Below are positions 35,991 to 45,582 of a DNA stretch of 64,000 nucleotides, piece after piece. The notes under the pieces are model-generated. The model did no database searches and had not been told where the DNA came from. It saw nothing but the letters and a program-made list of their open reading frames with translations. Location of the stretch: NCBI RefSeq assembly GCF_003932755.1, contig NZ_CP024202.1, positions 310,001 through 374,000 on the forward strand, in the 5' to 3' direction. The stretch is from Methylomicrobium sp. wino1. GTDB lineage: Bacteria; Pseudomonadota; Gammaproteobacteria; Methylococcales; Methylomonadaceae. Each line of letters opens with the position of its first letter. The stretch's first letter is position 1. The position numbers were made by a program, and so were the translations under genes.

Positions 35991-36222
35991 TTATACCTTT
36001 CGCACTTCAAATTTCGGCAGTGCCGGAGGAGGCCTCGGGGTGCTCGATAAAGGCTTTGCCAGCATGGAGCTGGCATAGAGCCTACATGGACGTATTTACC
36101 CAGCACCTAAATTATCTATGTAATCAATCATGGCCAATAGGCTATGGAATTTAGGTGCTGGGTTTACGGCGTCCTTTAACGGGCACCCCGAGGCCGAATT
36201 TTCATCTACGATGAGTATAAAC
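35991..36222. repeat. AGGTGCTGGG hairpin element, copy 3, with GTATA ends
   Basis: Core at 36099-36162 is CCCAGCACCTAAATT...AATTTAGGTGCTGGG. Outer ends TTATACCTTTCGCACTTC..AAATTTCGG and GGCCGAATTTTCATC..GAGTATAA are imperfect inverted repeats. The right end lies only 4 bp before the thiO ATG. Confidence 0.7.
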
Positions 36223-36226
36223 AATA

Positions 36227-37321
36227 ATGACTACCATTCCTGACATAACGATTATCGGCGGCGGCATTATCGGTCTCTTGACCGCCCGCGAACTCACCAT
36301 GGCCGGCGCCCGCGTGAGTATTCTGGAAAAAAACGCTATCGGACGAGAGTCTTCCTGGGCCGGCGGCGGCATTTTATTGCCGATTTATCCGTGGCGGCAA
36401 CCTAGCGCGATTTCGGAATTGGTCAGGCACAGCTTGAAGCTTTATCCCAGACTCGCGTCGGAGCTGAAAACAGCGACCGGCATCGACCCCGAATGGAGTC
36501 CGTGCGGCTTGTTTATCAGCCGCAACCCCGATATCGGACAGGCTATCGACTGGTGCGATCGCTATAGCATCGATTATCGAACCGAGCAAACGCCGAGCTT
36601 GGATGACCTGAATTGCGACCCGCTCAACCCGCTCTGGCTACCCGATATCGCCCATGCCCGCAATCCTCGCTTATTGAAATCGGCCCGCCGGGATGCGGAA
36701 AACCGAAACGTCGAGTTGATCGAACATTGCGATGTGCAAAACGTCACCGTGAAAAACGGCAGAATCGTTTCGTTGACAACCGACCGAGGCAAGCGTCCGG
36801 TCGGTCATCTGACGGTCTGCGCCGGCGCCTGGACGAAAACGCTATTCGAGCGCTTCTTTTCCGAATTCGCGGCTCCTGAGATCCAACCCATCAAAGGGCA
36901 AATGCTGCTTTACGACGCACCGCCCGATCTCTTGCCGGGCATGATTCTCGAAAACGATCACTATTTGATTCCGCGTCTCGACGGTAAAATACTGGTCGGC
37001 AGCAGCGTCGAGCATTGCGGCTTCGATAAATCGACCTCGGAAGCGACTTACCGCCGACTGAAGTCTTTCGCCGAACATTTATGCCCGGCATTGAAAACGA
37101 TGCCGATCATAACGCATTGGGCCGGCTTGCGCCCCGGAACCGAGCATGGCGTCCCTTATATTTTTCGGCATCCCAACCTTGACAATTTGAGCGTTAACGC
37201 CGGCCATTTTCGTAACGGCCTGGTCATGGCGCCGGCGTCGGCTCGCTTAATGGCCGATTTAATTCTGGGTGAAACACCTATAACCGACCCGGAACCTTAT
37301 CGCCTATTCGCTCCTCATTAA
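36227..37321 (+). CDS. thiO: Glycine oxidase ThiO-type FAD enzyme
   Basis: A DAO-fold flavoenzyme of 364 residues: N-terminal dinucleotide motif TIIGGGIIGLLTARELTMAG and then SSWAGGGILLPIYPW, typical of ThiO; C-terminal HWAGLRPGTEHGVPYI and GHFRNGLVMAPASA close the FAD site. It oxidises glycine to iminoglycine for the thiazole half of thiamine. No other thi gene is adjacent. There is no clear ribosome site, because a repeat ends 4 bp upstream of the ATG, and expression may depend on that element. Confidence 0.88.
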   Translation: MTTIPDITIIGGGIIGLLTARELTMAGARVSILEKNAIGRESSWAGGGILLPIYPWRQPSAISELVRHSLKLYPRLASELKTATGIDPEWSPCGLFISRNPDIGQAIDWCDRYSIDYRTEQTPSLDDLNCDPLNPLWLPDIAHARNPRLLKSARRDAENRNVELIEHCDVQNVTVKNGRIVSLTTDRGKRPVGHLTVCAGAWTKTLFERFFSEFAAPEIQPIKGQMLLYDAPPDLLPGMILENDHYLIPRLDGKILVGSSVEHCGFDKSTSEATYRRLKSFAEHLCPALKTMPIITHWAGLRPGTEHGVPYIFRHPNLDNLSVNAGHFRNGLVMAPASARLMADLILGETPITDPEPYRLFAPH

Positions 37322-37400
37322 ACCGAAAATGTTATTCCGGCCACGACCAACCGGAAGTATCAACTTAGAAAAAGCATTTCTCCATGAAGATCATGAAGCC

Positions 37401-37480
37401 GTAGGGTGCGCATCGCACACCTGGGCCGGCACCTGTCGTCGGGTTCGTTGCCTTGGAAAGGTGCGCAATGCGCACCCTAC
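37401..37480. repeat. GTAGGGTGCGC hairpin repeat
   Basis: GTAGGGTGCGCATCGCACACC and GGTGCGCAATGCGCACCCTAC are near-perfect inverted repeats around a ~40-base loop, in the gap between convergent thiO and dmeF. Half-copies (GTGCGC.ATGCGCACCCTAC) occur near 31800 and 34200. Confidence 0.75.
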
Positions 37481-37601
37481 GAAGCTAACCCCATGGATAG
37501 GTTCACGGCGGACCTCGATAGACATACCCGATACCTTTTATTCTTAGACGGTTTTTCGATCAAAAGGGAGTAGGATTATTATTCGAATTGAGCGCGAAGC
37601 T

Positions 37602-38528
37602 TCATTGCGATGCCAGGGCCTGCACTTCGACCGTGATATGTTTGATTCGGTGAAAGTCACCGAGCAACGCTTTGTAATAGTCCGGCGGTTTCGGGAACAG
37701 AGTCGTCACGGCAACGATCGCCGCATATTGGTTAGGCCCGATTTGCCAGACATGGAGATCGGCCACTCGATTATCCGAGTCGTTTTCCAGCGTCATCTTG
37801 ATCGCGGCCGTGTAATTTTCTTCGATACTGCCGTCCAGCAATATTGGACCGGTTTTCTTCAACAAGGTCATCGACCAACGCAAGATGATCAATGCGCCTA
37901 AAATTCCCATCGCAGGATCCAGCCAATTCAATCCGTAATATTTTCCGCTCAGCAATGCTGCAATCGCTAAAACCGAGGTCAACGCATCGGCCAACACATG
38001 AAAAAATGCCGCCTCTAGATTATGATCGTGGTAATGTTCATGATCATCGCCGTGTCCGTGATCGTGGCGGTCAATCAATATCAGCGCGCATAGCAAATTA
38101 ATGAATAAGCCGATGCCGGCCACCATGATCGCTTCGTCGAAACGAATACTTTGCGGCTCAAACAAATATTTGACCGATTCCATCGCCATGACCGCGGCAA
38201 CGACAGCCAACGTAACGGCACTGGCAAAACCGCCCAACACACTGACCTTACCGGTTCCGAATGAAAACCGGGGATTACGGGCGTTTTTTCTCGCATAACG
38301 ATAGGCAAATACCGTGATCATGAACGCCGCGACATGAGTACCCATGTGCCAACCGTCGGCCAATAAGGCCATCGAACCATAAAAGATTCCGGCAGTTATT
38401 TCGACCACCATGGTTACCGCAGTCAAAAAAAGAACGAAACTCGTCTTTTTTTCGGCTTTTTTATGCTGCTCGATATCTCGTTGCAAATTGCAACTAAGTT
38501 TTGAATCCGCGTCGCGCATACGATCCAT
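37602..38528 (-). CDS. dmeF: CDF cation efflux protein, DmeF-like
   Basis: A 308-residue cation diffusion facilitator with six membrane helices: GSMALLADGWHMGTHVAAFM in helix 2 and FFHVLADALTSVLAIAALLS in helix 5 carry the metal-site His/Asp pairs (HxxxD-like). Between helices 4 and 5 is a histidine-rich loop (DRHDHGHGDDHEHYHDHN). This pattern is typical of the DmeF Co/Ni exporters, but Zn cannot be excluded. Monocistronic, convergent with thiO. Confidence 0.87.
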   Translation of the reverse strand: MDRMRDADSKLSCNLQRDIEQHKKAEKKTSFVLFLTAVTMVVEITAGIFYGSMALLADGWHMGTHVAAFMITVFAYRYARKNARNPRFSFGTGKVSVLGGFASAVTLAVVAAVMAMESVKYLFEPQSIRFDEAIMVAGIGLFINLLCALILIDRHDHGHGDDHEHYHDHNLEAAFFHVLADALTSVLAIAALLSGKYYGLNWLDPAMGILGALIILRWSMTLLKKTGPILLDGSIEENYTAAIKMTLENDSDNRVADLHVWQIGPNQYAAIVAVTTLFPKPPDYYKALLGDFHRIKHITVEVQALASQ

Positions 38529-38911
38529 TCCGGCATTAAAACAATGAAATTGACAATAACGTCCGCTATCCGCTTTAACCTAAAAAGCATTTCACCATGA
38601 AGGCCATGAAGAATAATAAGTTAATTCAATAACTTATTATTTGTTTGCAGACAACTTTCATTCATCCAAGAGGTTAGCGTCAATGTTTAGGTCATCTCTG
38701 GCAATATGCGCTTCACGATTTGAACGGTCCTATTTCCGGGACAGTTGAGAAGACATTTTGAAACCGCGCTTGTGGGAAGTCAATTAGACAGAGGCAATTG
38801 GATGATAACGAGGCGAAGAGAGATGAAGGGAGATGGTAGCGCATAACCAGGCTACTTGGTTCCGTAGCCTGGTATTTCGATCAATTGCAAACGGAATTAA
38901 AAGCCGCGATT
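38529..38911. other. Intergenic region with one palindrome, no gene
   Basis: About 380 bases. Apart from the 12-bp hairpin at 38612-38641 and a CACCATGAAGGCCATGAAGA phrase related to the 24379/26755 repeats, nothing was recognised. Confidence 0.5.
38612..38641. repeat. Perfect 12-bp inverted repeat
   Basis: AATAATAAGTTA and TAACTTATTATT flank a 6-base loop. No T tract follows on either strand, so a terminator is unlikely; it may be a remnant of a palindromic repeat. Confidence 0.6.
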
Positions 38912-39607
38912 TTATTTCAGTTTAGGGCAGTCGACATATTCAGCATGTACTGTGCTGATTTTGACGACGCGGTGTTTCTGATTGGGACTATTATTAGGTC
39001 CATGCGCTTCGCCAACCGCCGATATCCGCAATTGGTTCGGTCTTGCGCCTGCTTGTCTCAGCATATTTGCGACAGATGCCGCTCGGCGTTCCGCCAGCCT
39101 TTTGTTGCTAGCCGCGCTGCCGACCGTATCGGTATATGCCATGACATCGGCGGTTGCATCCGGGTGAGTTTGCAGATACTTACCGATTAAATTGATATCA
39201 TGATGATTGGTATTGTAAGGCGTTGCGCTACCGGTACTAAAGAATGCGCCGGTTCTTTGGACCTTACCCGCCTTATCGTGATTATCGCTATGAACTTCGG
39301 TCAACCAAGCGCACATGGCTTTTTCCGATTCCAGACGATGACTGGCCGCATCGCGAGCCGCGTTCATCGCTTTTTGCCGCTGATCGATATTCCAATAATG
39401 GTCGTTTTGCCAATGGCCCAGTATGTGATTGGCCTCTTCGAATCTTTCTTCCGCGGCTTCCCAATGGTACAGCGCTTGCCCGAAGTTTCCGGCTACCGCT
39501 GCGTCCATTTCCGATTTTAAAGCGGGAATGTCCTTTGCAGGGGGGGTACAAGCCGTTAATGCCGGAGCCAATATAGCAAGCGACAGGTATACAAGTTTTC
39601 TGTTCAT
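38912..39607 (-). CDS. OmpA-family lipoprotein
   Basis: A 231-residue lipoprotein (LAPALTAC lipobox, Cys at about residue 20) with a helical middle part and a C-terminal OmpA-like peptidoglycan-binding domain. The latter is marked by DVMAYTDTVGSAASNKRLAE (with RRAASVANML next) and ISAVGEAH. It would tether the outer membrane to the cell wall. It lies 73 bp downstream of the TIGR04073 gene on the same strand and may be co-transcribed with it. Confidence 0.85.
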   Translation of the reverse strand: MNRKLVYLSLAILAPALTACTPPAKDIPALKSEMDAAVAGNFGQALYHWEAAEERFEEANHILGHWQNDHYWNIDQRQKAMNAARDAASHRLESEKAMCAWLTEVHSDNHDKAGKVQRTGAFFSTGSATPYNTNHHDINLIGKYLQTHPDATADVMAYTDTVGSAASNKRLAERRAASVANMLRQAGARPNQLRISAVGEAHGPNNSPNQKHRVVKISTVHAEYVDCPKLK

Positions 39608-39680
39608 GATTTTTATCCTCTTAAATCAAAAGCGATCCCTACCGGGAGATCAGTGGAGAGTTATTAATCCGAATAATGGA

Positions 39681-40094
39681 TTATTCGCCGTCATCCAATG
39701 GACCGTAAGTCGTCCAAAAACCCGGATAATGGGCGCCAAAATAACGCGTATCTTCACTGAAACGGTCCCACACATAAGGCGGAGTGATATAGTCTTTTGT
39801 AGGAATCGGAGAGGTAACCAGCTCAGCCACACCAATGACCGTCCGGCTTACGCCATGACCTACACCACGCAATAACCCCCAGCTCATGCCGAGAAATATA
39901 TTAGAATCGCTGCTGATATTGACGATATTTTTTGGAATTTCGATCCACCCTGTCGTCGTATTAAAAAAACCTTGACTCACCTTCTTTGTAAAACCGGACA
40001 AATACCCTTGTTCGTGATCGTCGGCATATCCCGGACTTGCTGTTAGGAGCGTGCCGACTAACAGGCCGGCGGTGATTAATTTATTTTTATTCAT
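39681..40094 (-). CDS. TIGR04073-type exosortase-system-associated protein
   Basis: A 137-residue secreted protein: signal peptide ending TASPGYA (about residue 24), then GFTKKVSQGFFNTTTGWIEI, RGVGHGVSRTVIGVAELVTS and PIPTKDYITPPYVWDRF. These match what I recall of TIGR04073, a family found in genomes with exosortase/PEP-CTERM systems. Function unknown. GGAGGAATC precedes the ATG. Confidence 0.75.
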   Translation of the reverse strand: MNKNKLITAGLLVGTLLTASPGYADDHEQGYLSGFTKKVSQGFFNTTTGWIEIPKNIVNISSDSNIFLGMSWGLLRGVGHGVSRTVIGVAELVTSPIPTKDYITPPYVWDRFSEDTRYFGAHYPGFWTTYGPLDDGE

Positions 40095-40630
40095 TGTAGA
40101 TTCCTCCCGAAACGTTTAAAGGTATCAGGTCCACTATAACAATCATTCAAGTTGTTATAACTCCGACCCAAAGAGTTTTCACATGACCGAAACAGTAGGT
40201 TTATTTGACGACCATACTGGCCAAAGCCTCCTTACTTAAGCATCAAACAACTCTCCCTATTGCATCGGCTTAATGCAAAATAGATATTTAAATCGAAGGG
40301 ACGCCGCTCTCCTTTATCCCTTGATAATGACAATAGCCTAAAGGCCGAATGTTGTCAAACCGGCACCCTGCCTGAATCCGTAATATTTTTCATTATTGCC
40401 CACCGGTTAAAAAAATGAAAAGCATAACTCGACGCAAACCAGTCAATGCGGTTTTCACCGGCACCAACAGGCAACTTTCTTGAAAACCGACCGCCGTAAG
40501 CGCCCTTCTCGACTTGGTTTTACTCTCTGAATTTACCGAAAAAAAGCCCATCTTGAATTGATGAGGGTTCGAGTTATGGCAAGGACCGAACCAATTAAGA
40601 AACAGCCTCAGCCGCTTTCCTGCGTATGAA
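40095..40630. other. Intergenic region, nothing recognised
   Basis: About 535 bases between two minus-strand genes. I saw no open frame with a ribosome site, no clear repeat-family member and no strong terminator. Confidence 0.5.
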
Positions 40631-41125
40631 CTAGATCAGCAGCATCAACAGAAATGAGCCACCATGCGTCACACTAAAATAAACGATCGACAAAACAAAT
40701 GCCCAAGCGGGTGTGGTCAATAAAATACGCATGATCAAATAAGCGATAACCGCCACACCCCAGGCCATCAAGCCAAATAAAATAACGTAGCTCAACAAGT
40801 CGTCGGTCGTCGTTAGCCACACAATCACCGGAAGACCCGCCGTGGCAATGATGTTCTCACAAACCAAAAAACTGGTCGCGGCCGAGATAAACCCCGCACT
40901 CGCTTTTTTAAAAAACAAGAGTATTTCAACAAACACAAAGGTCAATCCTGTTTCCAGAATCGCTTCGATCAGCGCATCTAAAGGATCGGAGATATTAGCC
41001 AGAATAAATAACTCGATCAGTAAATAGTAGTACAGATTTTTTTGAAAAAACCCAACAGAGCGCGGCAACTCTAGCGGACAATGCCTGAACCAGCACAATG
41101 GAACGTAGGCTTTTATAAGCTCCAT
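40631..41125 (-). CDS. Small polytopic membrane protein next to the dynamin-like gene
   Basis: A 164-residue hydrophobic protein with about four membrane helices (roughly 32-52, 55-75, 90-115, 125-160). A charged cluster (FFQKNLYYYL) sits before the first helix. It follows the dynamin-like gene by 25 bp on the same strand and is likely its operon partner. I do not recognise the family; a role as membrane partner is inference. Confidence 0.7.
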   Translation of the reverse strand: MELIKAYVPLCWFRHCPLELPRSVGFFQKNLYYYLLIELFILANISDPLDALIEAILETGLTFVFVEILLFFKKASAGFISAATSFLVCENIIATAGLPVIVWLTTTDDLLSYVILFGLMAWGVAVIAYLIMRILLTTPAWAFVLSIVYFSVTHGGSFLLMLLI

Positions 41126-41150
41126 TCCTTCCCCCTGTTATTCAAAAAAA

Positions 41151-42539
41151 TTATGCGTCCGGACTTTCGGATTCCAAAATTTTGCTGACGTTTCCTGATC
41201 GGTCTTCATAAACATTGAATCCATCATTCAATGCAATGACTAATTCTTTGGCTTTTTCGCTTAACTTGGCCAGACGAAGTTTAGTTTTCTTATTCCACCC
41301 CACCGGCGTATTGATCGGCAATAGCATGTGGGTGTTCGTCAGGCTTTTTTCGAACAAATCCGCTAGATTTTCCAGTAAATGGAGTTCCTTTTGCCGCTCC
41401 TCCAACCTTCCGATAATTAGCTTGGCCTGCAATTTACTGATCGCAATATGCAGCGGCGCCATAAATGCTATCAGTCCGACTAATGTCAATGGCCCCACAA
41501 TAGGATCGAATAATATCGCAAAGAAGCCCATTTGAATTTCGGCAAACAACATTAACATGGCGATACAGCCTAAAATCAAAAGGCTCGAAAAATGCGCACG
41601 CTCTTTCCAAAGCTCGATAGCTTGTTTGACTTCCGGCATGACGACCTCGCCGATATCGCGAATATTCTGTTCGAGCGCTTGCAGAATACGGTAGGACCGG
41701 TAGTGATTTAAGTTGTCGATACGTTCATCGATAATCCCCATCGACTCTTTGTTCTGCGGATCGGCTAAATTTGCCTGGCTGGATAACACGACGAACTGTC
41801 CGGTCTTGATATCCAGTTCCGCCAATCTTTTTTGCCACGATTTGATAATTTCCGCATTTGCGGCCGCATGATCGATGATATAGACGAATTTATTGGAGTC
41901 TTGCTGTTCGGCAATACTTTGGCTTAGCCCCGTCAACGAATGCAGTTCGCTATCGAAGACATCGCAAAACACCAGCACCAAATCGGAAATCTCGACAATA
42001 TGCCGGGTTAGCAGCTTTGTAATCGGATTAACCGGTGCTTCTATTCCAAAGTTGGGCGACTCAATGATCAACTTACCTTTTAAACGCTCGTTATTGACGG
42101 TTTTGAGCTCTAAATACGCGTTAACATTATTGCCTTCGCCCCGCATTTCTCGTTCGATCTTTCGGCTTATCCGGTAAAAAGGCAAGCGGTGATCCAAATC
42201 CAACGCCGAACCGGGTAAGGTTACCGCATGGTTTTGGCTATTGTGCTGCAGAACCGTAAATTTATGATTGGACGATTGTATTCCTGCCAAACTTTGGTTC
42301 GCGTTCAGGTATTGATTAATAAACCGCGAACTCGCCTGCGAAGATCCGCCGATCACGCTGATAATGGGCCACCAGGAATGTTGACTGGCCGTGGTTTCGT
42401 CCGCACCGATCAGGCCTAAATCGAATTCGAGTTGATCAAGTTCATGAAAAACCTTGGCCGCATCCAGCAAGACCGGATTATTATCGACAAAGTGTTTCTC
42501 AATATTGAGCAATTGTTTACCGGGTGTTTTTTTTGTCAT
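41151..42539 (-). CDS. Dynamin-like membrane protein with degenerate GTPase motifs
   Basis: A 462-residue protein with the order of a bacterial dynamin-like GTPase: helical N-terminus, G-domain-like region (about 55-260), helical stalk, two adjacent membrane helices (about 318-345 and 348-368), and a helical C-terminus. The G1 site reads GGSSQASSRF (64-73), lacking the GK(S/T) lysine. The G3 site is ESPNFG (160-165) where DxPG is expected, and no N/TKxD motif is seen (YIIDHAA near 220-226). It therefore probably does not hydrolyse GTP in the usual way. It may be a pseudo-GTPase scaffold working with the small membrane protein encoded 25 bp downstream. Confidence 0.6.
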   Translation of the reverse strand: MTKKTPGKQLLNIEKHFVDNNPVLLDAAKVFHELDQLEFDLGLIGADETTASQHSWWPIISVIGGSSQASSRFINQYLNANQSLAGIQSSNHKFTVLQHNSQNHAVTLPGSALDLDHRLPFYRISRKIEREMRGEGNNVNAYLELKTVNNERLKGKLIIESPNFGIEAPVNPITKLLTRHIVEISDLVLVFCDVFDSELHSLTGLSQSIAEQQDSNKFVYIIDHAAANAEIIKSWQKRLAELDIKTGQFVVLSSQANLADPQNKESMGIIDERIDNLNHYRSYRILQALEQNIRDIGEVVMPEVKQAIELWKERAHFSSLLILGCIAMLMLFAEIQMGFFAILFDPIVGPLTLVGLIAFMAPLHIAISKLQAKLIIGRLEERQKELHLLENLADLFEKSLTNTHMLLPINTPVGWNKKTKLRLAKLSEKAKELVIALNDGFNVYEDRSGNVSKILESESPDA

Positions 42540-43367
42540 CGGTTTGACCCTTATTGTTATTAATTGTTATTACCACGCCTGAGCCGGACGTCATGGCAGC
42601 AATTCCCAGTTTGAGAAATTTCGCCGTGTTCAGGGTGCGGGGTATGCCTGTCGAGGAACGCCATGAATGGCGTGGATTAAGGCAATGCAGGAGCAATTGC
42701 CGAGGAGCAAAAATCTGCCCTGCCACCGACATCCTCGCCATTCATGCTCCGCACCCCTTTTTTATCCTCGAATTGGGAATTGCTGACGTCATGGGTCACT
42801 GCCATTACGTTAACAAAAACGCGTCACCGGCATAGATTGCCGGAACCCAATCGTCAAGGATGGCGGAGTTGCCGACATAGCAGCTTAACTGAATAGGCGT
42901 AACGTCCTGGGTTCGACCACTCCCTTGATACATCGCTGCTGGAGCTACCGGCCACGCCAACCGACGAACCCGGCACGACAATAGACCGCGTAACTTTGCT
43001 GAATACCATGATTCCTAAGTAGGATTTCAAGTATACACCCAGTTAAAACGCAATCAAAAAATGATCTTATCGGCATTGTCGTTGAAATAAGCTTCCCCGG
43101 CAGTAATACTGCGCTAACTGAATCAGCCCCCTGATCAAGAAAAAATAATCGGTATTCAAGTCTTTGCCTTTGTCATTAACTGCCAGTATATTAGTCGGTT
43201 TATTGTTATCTTAATCATGAGGCTATAAGACGAGCACCGCACACCTGGCGCTTTATAACCTATGATCATCAACAATTTCCAAGATATTTTGAGATTAAAA
43301 GCGGGAACACAGAAATTAGCTAAAATGGCTTTTTTTCGACAGCCTAGGCTATAAAACGAGCAGTTAA
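42540..43367. other. Long intergenic region with palindromes and short direct repeats
   Basis: About 830 bases without a gene. At 42635-42765 GTGCGGGGTATGCC and CATGCTCCGCACCCC flank palindromic GCCATGAATGGCG, a repeat-like block. Near 42815-42850 lies a CACCGGCATAGATTGCCGGA phrase related to 31560. AGGCTATAAGACGAGCAC (about 43219) and AGGCTATAAAACGAGCAG (about 43347) are direct repeats; the second lies just before the next gene. Confidence 0.5.
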
Positions 43368-43775
43368 ATGGAAAAACCAAACACTATCCTTCCGGGCGCT
43401 TGGGCCCTAATGACCGTGATCCTTGTTTTCGTGTTATCAGGATGCGCAAAGCCTTTTTGGAGCGGTTATGGGGACACCGGCCTAAGTAGGGATGCGTTTG
43501 AGGTCTATGTCGAACAAGTCTTCCGATTTCAGAACCGGCTAACCAACGAAGTAATGCTCTTATCTCTAAGGAGCGAGGACCTCAATCAATACAATGATAT
43601 CTTCTTGGCCGAGCACGAAATGCATGAAATCTGCCGCCCTTTAAATGAATATGTAGCCAACAGCATGGATGAGCAAAATGTCGGTCTGCTGTTAATGCGA
43701 CGCGTGGAAAGGTCGGTCGTGCCTTGCGAACATGCCGCCCAAAATGTCGATTTGCTGCTAAGGCACTTAGATTAG
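43368..43775 (+). CDS. Small putative lipoprotein, unknown
   Basis: A 135-residue protein with an N-terminal hydrophobic segment ending in the lipobox VLSGC (Cys about residue 26), then a helical domain (DAFEVYVEQVFRFQNRLTNE). Two further Cys occur (EICRPLN, VPCEHAAQ). Convergent with nadB, with 17 bp between the stops. I do not recognise the family. Composition and lipobox support a real envelope protein. Confidence 0.68.
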   Translation: MEKPNTILPGAWALMTVILVFVLSGCAKPFWSGYGDTGLSRDAFEVYVEQVFRFQNRLTNEVMLLSLRSEDLNQYNDIFLAEHEMHEICRPLNEYVANSMDEQNVGLLLMRRVERSVVPCEHAAQNVDLLLRHLD

Positions 43776-43792
43776 ATCTGCCTATGATAAGC

Positions 43793-45394
43793 TCAAACTT
43801 TCTTTAAAGGCGTTAAAACCGTATTGACAGCCGGTTGACTTTTATCGATTTCCGGATAGTCGAGCGTGTAATGTAAGCCTCTGCTTTCTTTACGTAGCTG
43901 CGCACAACGCACGATCAATTCGGCAACTATCACCAAATTACGAAGCTCCAATAAATCGCTGGTCACTCTAAAGTGGCTGTAATATTCAGCGATTTCGCTT
44001 TTCAGTAACTCGATTCGGCGCATCGCGCGACTCAATCGTTTATCGGTCCGTACGATACCGACATAATCCCACATAAAATGCCTGAGCTCACTCCAGTTGT
44101 GAGAAACGACCACCTCTTCGTCGGAATCACTGACCATCGACTCATCCCATTCGGGAACCTCGGAAGACGCCGGAATATCGGGTAGTATTCGAAGAATGTC
44201 CTGACAAGCCCGCTCAGCGAAAACCAAACATTCGAGCAGCGAATTGCTGGCCATGCGATTCGCGCCATGCAATCCGGTAAAGGCTACCTCGCCAACCGCA
44301 TACAGACTCGACAAATCGGTACGGGCATTGCGGTCGGTTAAAATACCGCCGCAGGTATAATGCGCTGCAGGTACAACCGGAATAGGTTGTTTGGTAATAT
44401 CGATATCCAGTTTTAAACAACGCTCATAAATGTTGGGAAAATGCTCTCGTATAAAGGCTTCCGGTTTATGGCTGATATCCAGATAAACGCAATCGATCCC
44501 GCGTTTTTTCATTTCATGATCGATAGCTCTGGCAACGATATCGCGCGGCGCCAATTCTTCGCGTGGATCGTAGCGATGCATGAATGCGGTTCCATCAGGT
44601 AAAATGAGTCGTCCTCCTTCGCCCCGGACCGCCTCGCTGATCAAAAACGAATGTCCATGCGCATGATAAAGACAAGTGGGATGAAACTGCATGAATTCCA
44701 TATTGGCAACTCGACAACCGGCACGCCAAGCCAAGGCGATGCCATCGCCGGTCGCAATCTGCGGATTGGTACTGTACAAATACACTTTACTGGCGCCGCC
44801 GGTCGCCAAAGCAACGGCCCTAGCCGCAATGGACTTGACTCTGTTCGATTTGATATCGAGTACATAAGCACCCATGACCCTGGGATTCACTTCTTTGCTC
44901 AAAATTAAATCGATGACATTATGATGTTCGTATATCCTAATGTTAGGGTGCGCCCTGGCCTTTTCGATTAGTATTTCCGAAACGGCCTTACCGGTGGCGT
45001 CGGCGGTATGCACAATGCGGCGGTGAGAATGACCGCCTTCGCGGTTCAGGTGCAGTTGGATTTCGCCGCTTTCGGTTTGCTCCTCCGTGAACGCAACCCC
45101 TTGATGCCTGAGCCAATCGATTGACTCCTTGCCATGCTTGACCGTTAATTCGACAATATCGGGATCGCACAATCCGGCACCGGCATCCAGCGTATCGGCA
45201 ATATGCGACTCGAGCGAATCTTGAGCATCCAAAACAGCGGATATTCCGCCTTGTGCATAATAAGTACTGCCTTCGAAAATCACGCATTTTGATAAGACGG
45301 CAACACGGACTCGACCGGCAAGCTTGAGAGCCAAGCTCAAACCAGCCGCGCCACTGCCGACGATAAGAACATCATAAGTTTCAGATTGATTCAT
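43793..45394 (-). CDS. nadB: L-aspartate oxidase
   Basis: A 533-residue flavoenzyme with FAD motif [52 protein letters not shown] and [20 protein letters not shown]. It oxidises aspartate to iminoaspartate in NAD synthesis. Its divergent position beside rpoE is the Pseudomonas-type arrangement. Length is standard; ends convergently with the small lipoprotein gene. Confidence 0.95.
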   Translation of the reverse strand: MNQSETYDVLIVGSGAAGLSLALKLAGRVRVAVLSKCVIFEGSTYYAQGGISAVLDAQDSLESHIADTLDAGAGLCDPDIVELTVKHGKESIDWLRHQGVAFTEEQTESGEIQLHLNREGGHSHRRIVHTADATGKAVSEILIEKARAHPNIRIYEHHNVIDLILSKEVNPRVMGAYVLDIKSNRVKSIAARAVALATGGASKVYLYSTNPQIATGDGIALAWRAGCRVANMEFMQFHPTCLYHAHGHSFLISEAVRGEGGRLILPDGTAFMHRYDPREELAPRDIVARAIDHEMKKRGIDCVYLDISHKPEAFIREHFPNIYERCLKLDIDITKQPIPVVPAAHYTCGGILTDRNARTDLSSLYAVGEVAFTGLHGANRMASNSLLECLVFAERACQDILRILPDIPASSEVPEWDESMVSDSDEEVVVSHNWSELRHFMWDYVGIVRTDKRLSRAMRRIELLKSEIAEYYSHFRVTSDLLELRNLVIVAELIVRCAQLRKESRGLHYTLDYPEIDKSQPAVNTVLTPLKKV

Positions 45395-45535
45395 GTAGTA
45401 ATTGAAGTTATCGGCATTTATTTGTTTTTGTTATTTCTTGGGCATTAACACGGCAATACTTTAATATGGCTTCATAAGCTTTGTTTGTGGATAATAACGT
45501 TTTTTTATACGTTAGCAATTTTTTTTGAAGCTTAA

Positions 45536-45562
45536 GAACTTGTGCGGTTTAATTCTGTCTAT
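45536..45562 (+). promoter_or_regulatory. Sigma-E-type autoregulatory promoter of rpoE
   Basis: GAACTT (45536-45541), exactly 15 bases, then GTCTAT (45557-45562). This matches the ECF sigma-E consensus GGAACTT-N15-GTCTAA at nearly every position and lies 21 bases before the rpoE start. It predicts that RpoE transcribes its own operon. Confidence 0.75.
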
Positions 45563-45582
45563 CGAAACACATTGGAAAAATT

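Larger units (their letters stand above)
35183..36226. other. 1-kb intergenic region dominated by palindromic repeats
   Basis: No gene found. It contains the AGGTGCTGGG hairpin copies at 35611-35744 and 36099-36162, and a segment (35750-35822) shared with 400-490. It separates the divergent porin-like and thiO genes. The first ~250 bases beyond 35183 are AT-rich and presumably hold the porin promoter. Confidence 0.65.

Noticed and set aside
42554..42835. 93-codon open frame in the spacer after the dynamin-like gene
   Set aside because: It crosses a palindromic repeat block and has no ribosome site or recognisable domain.
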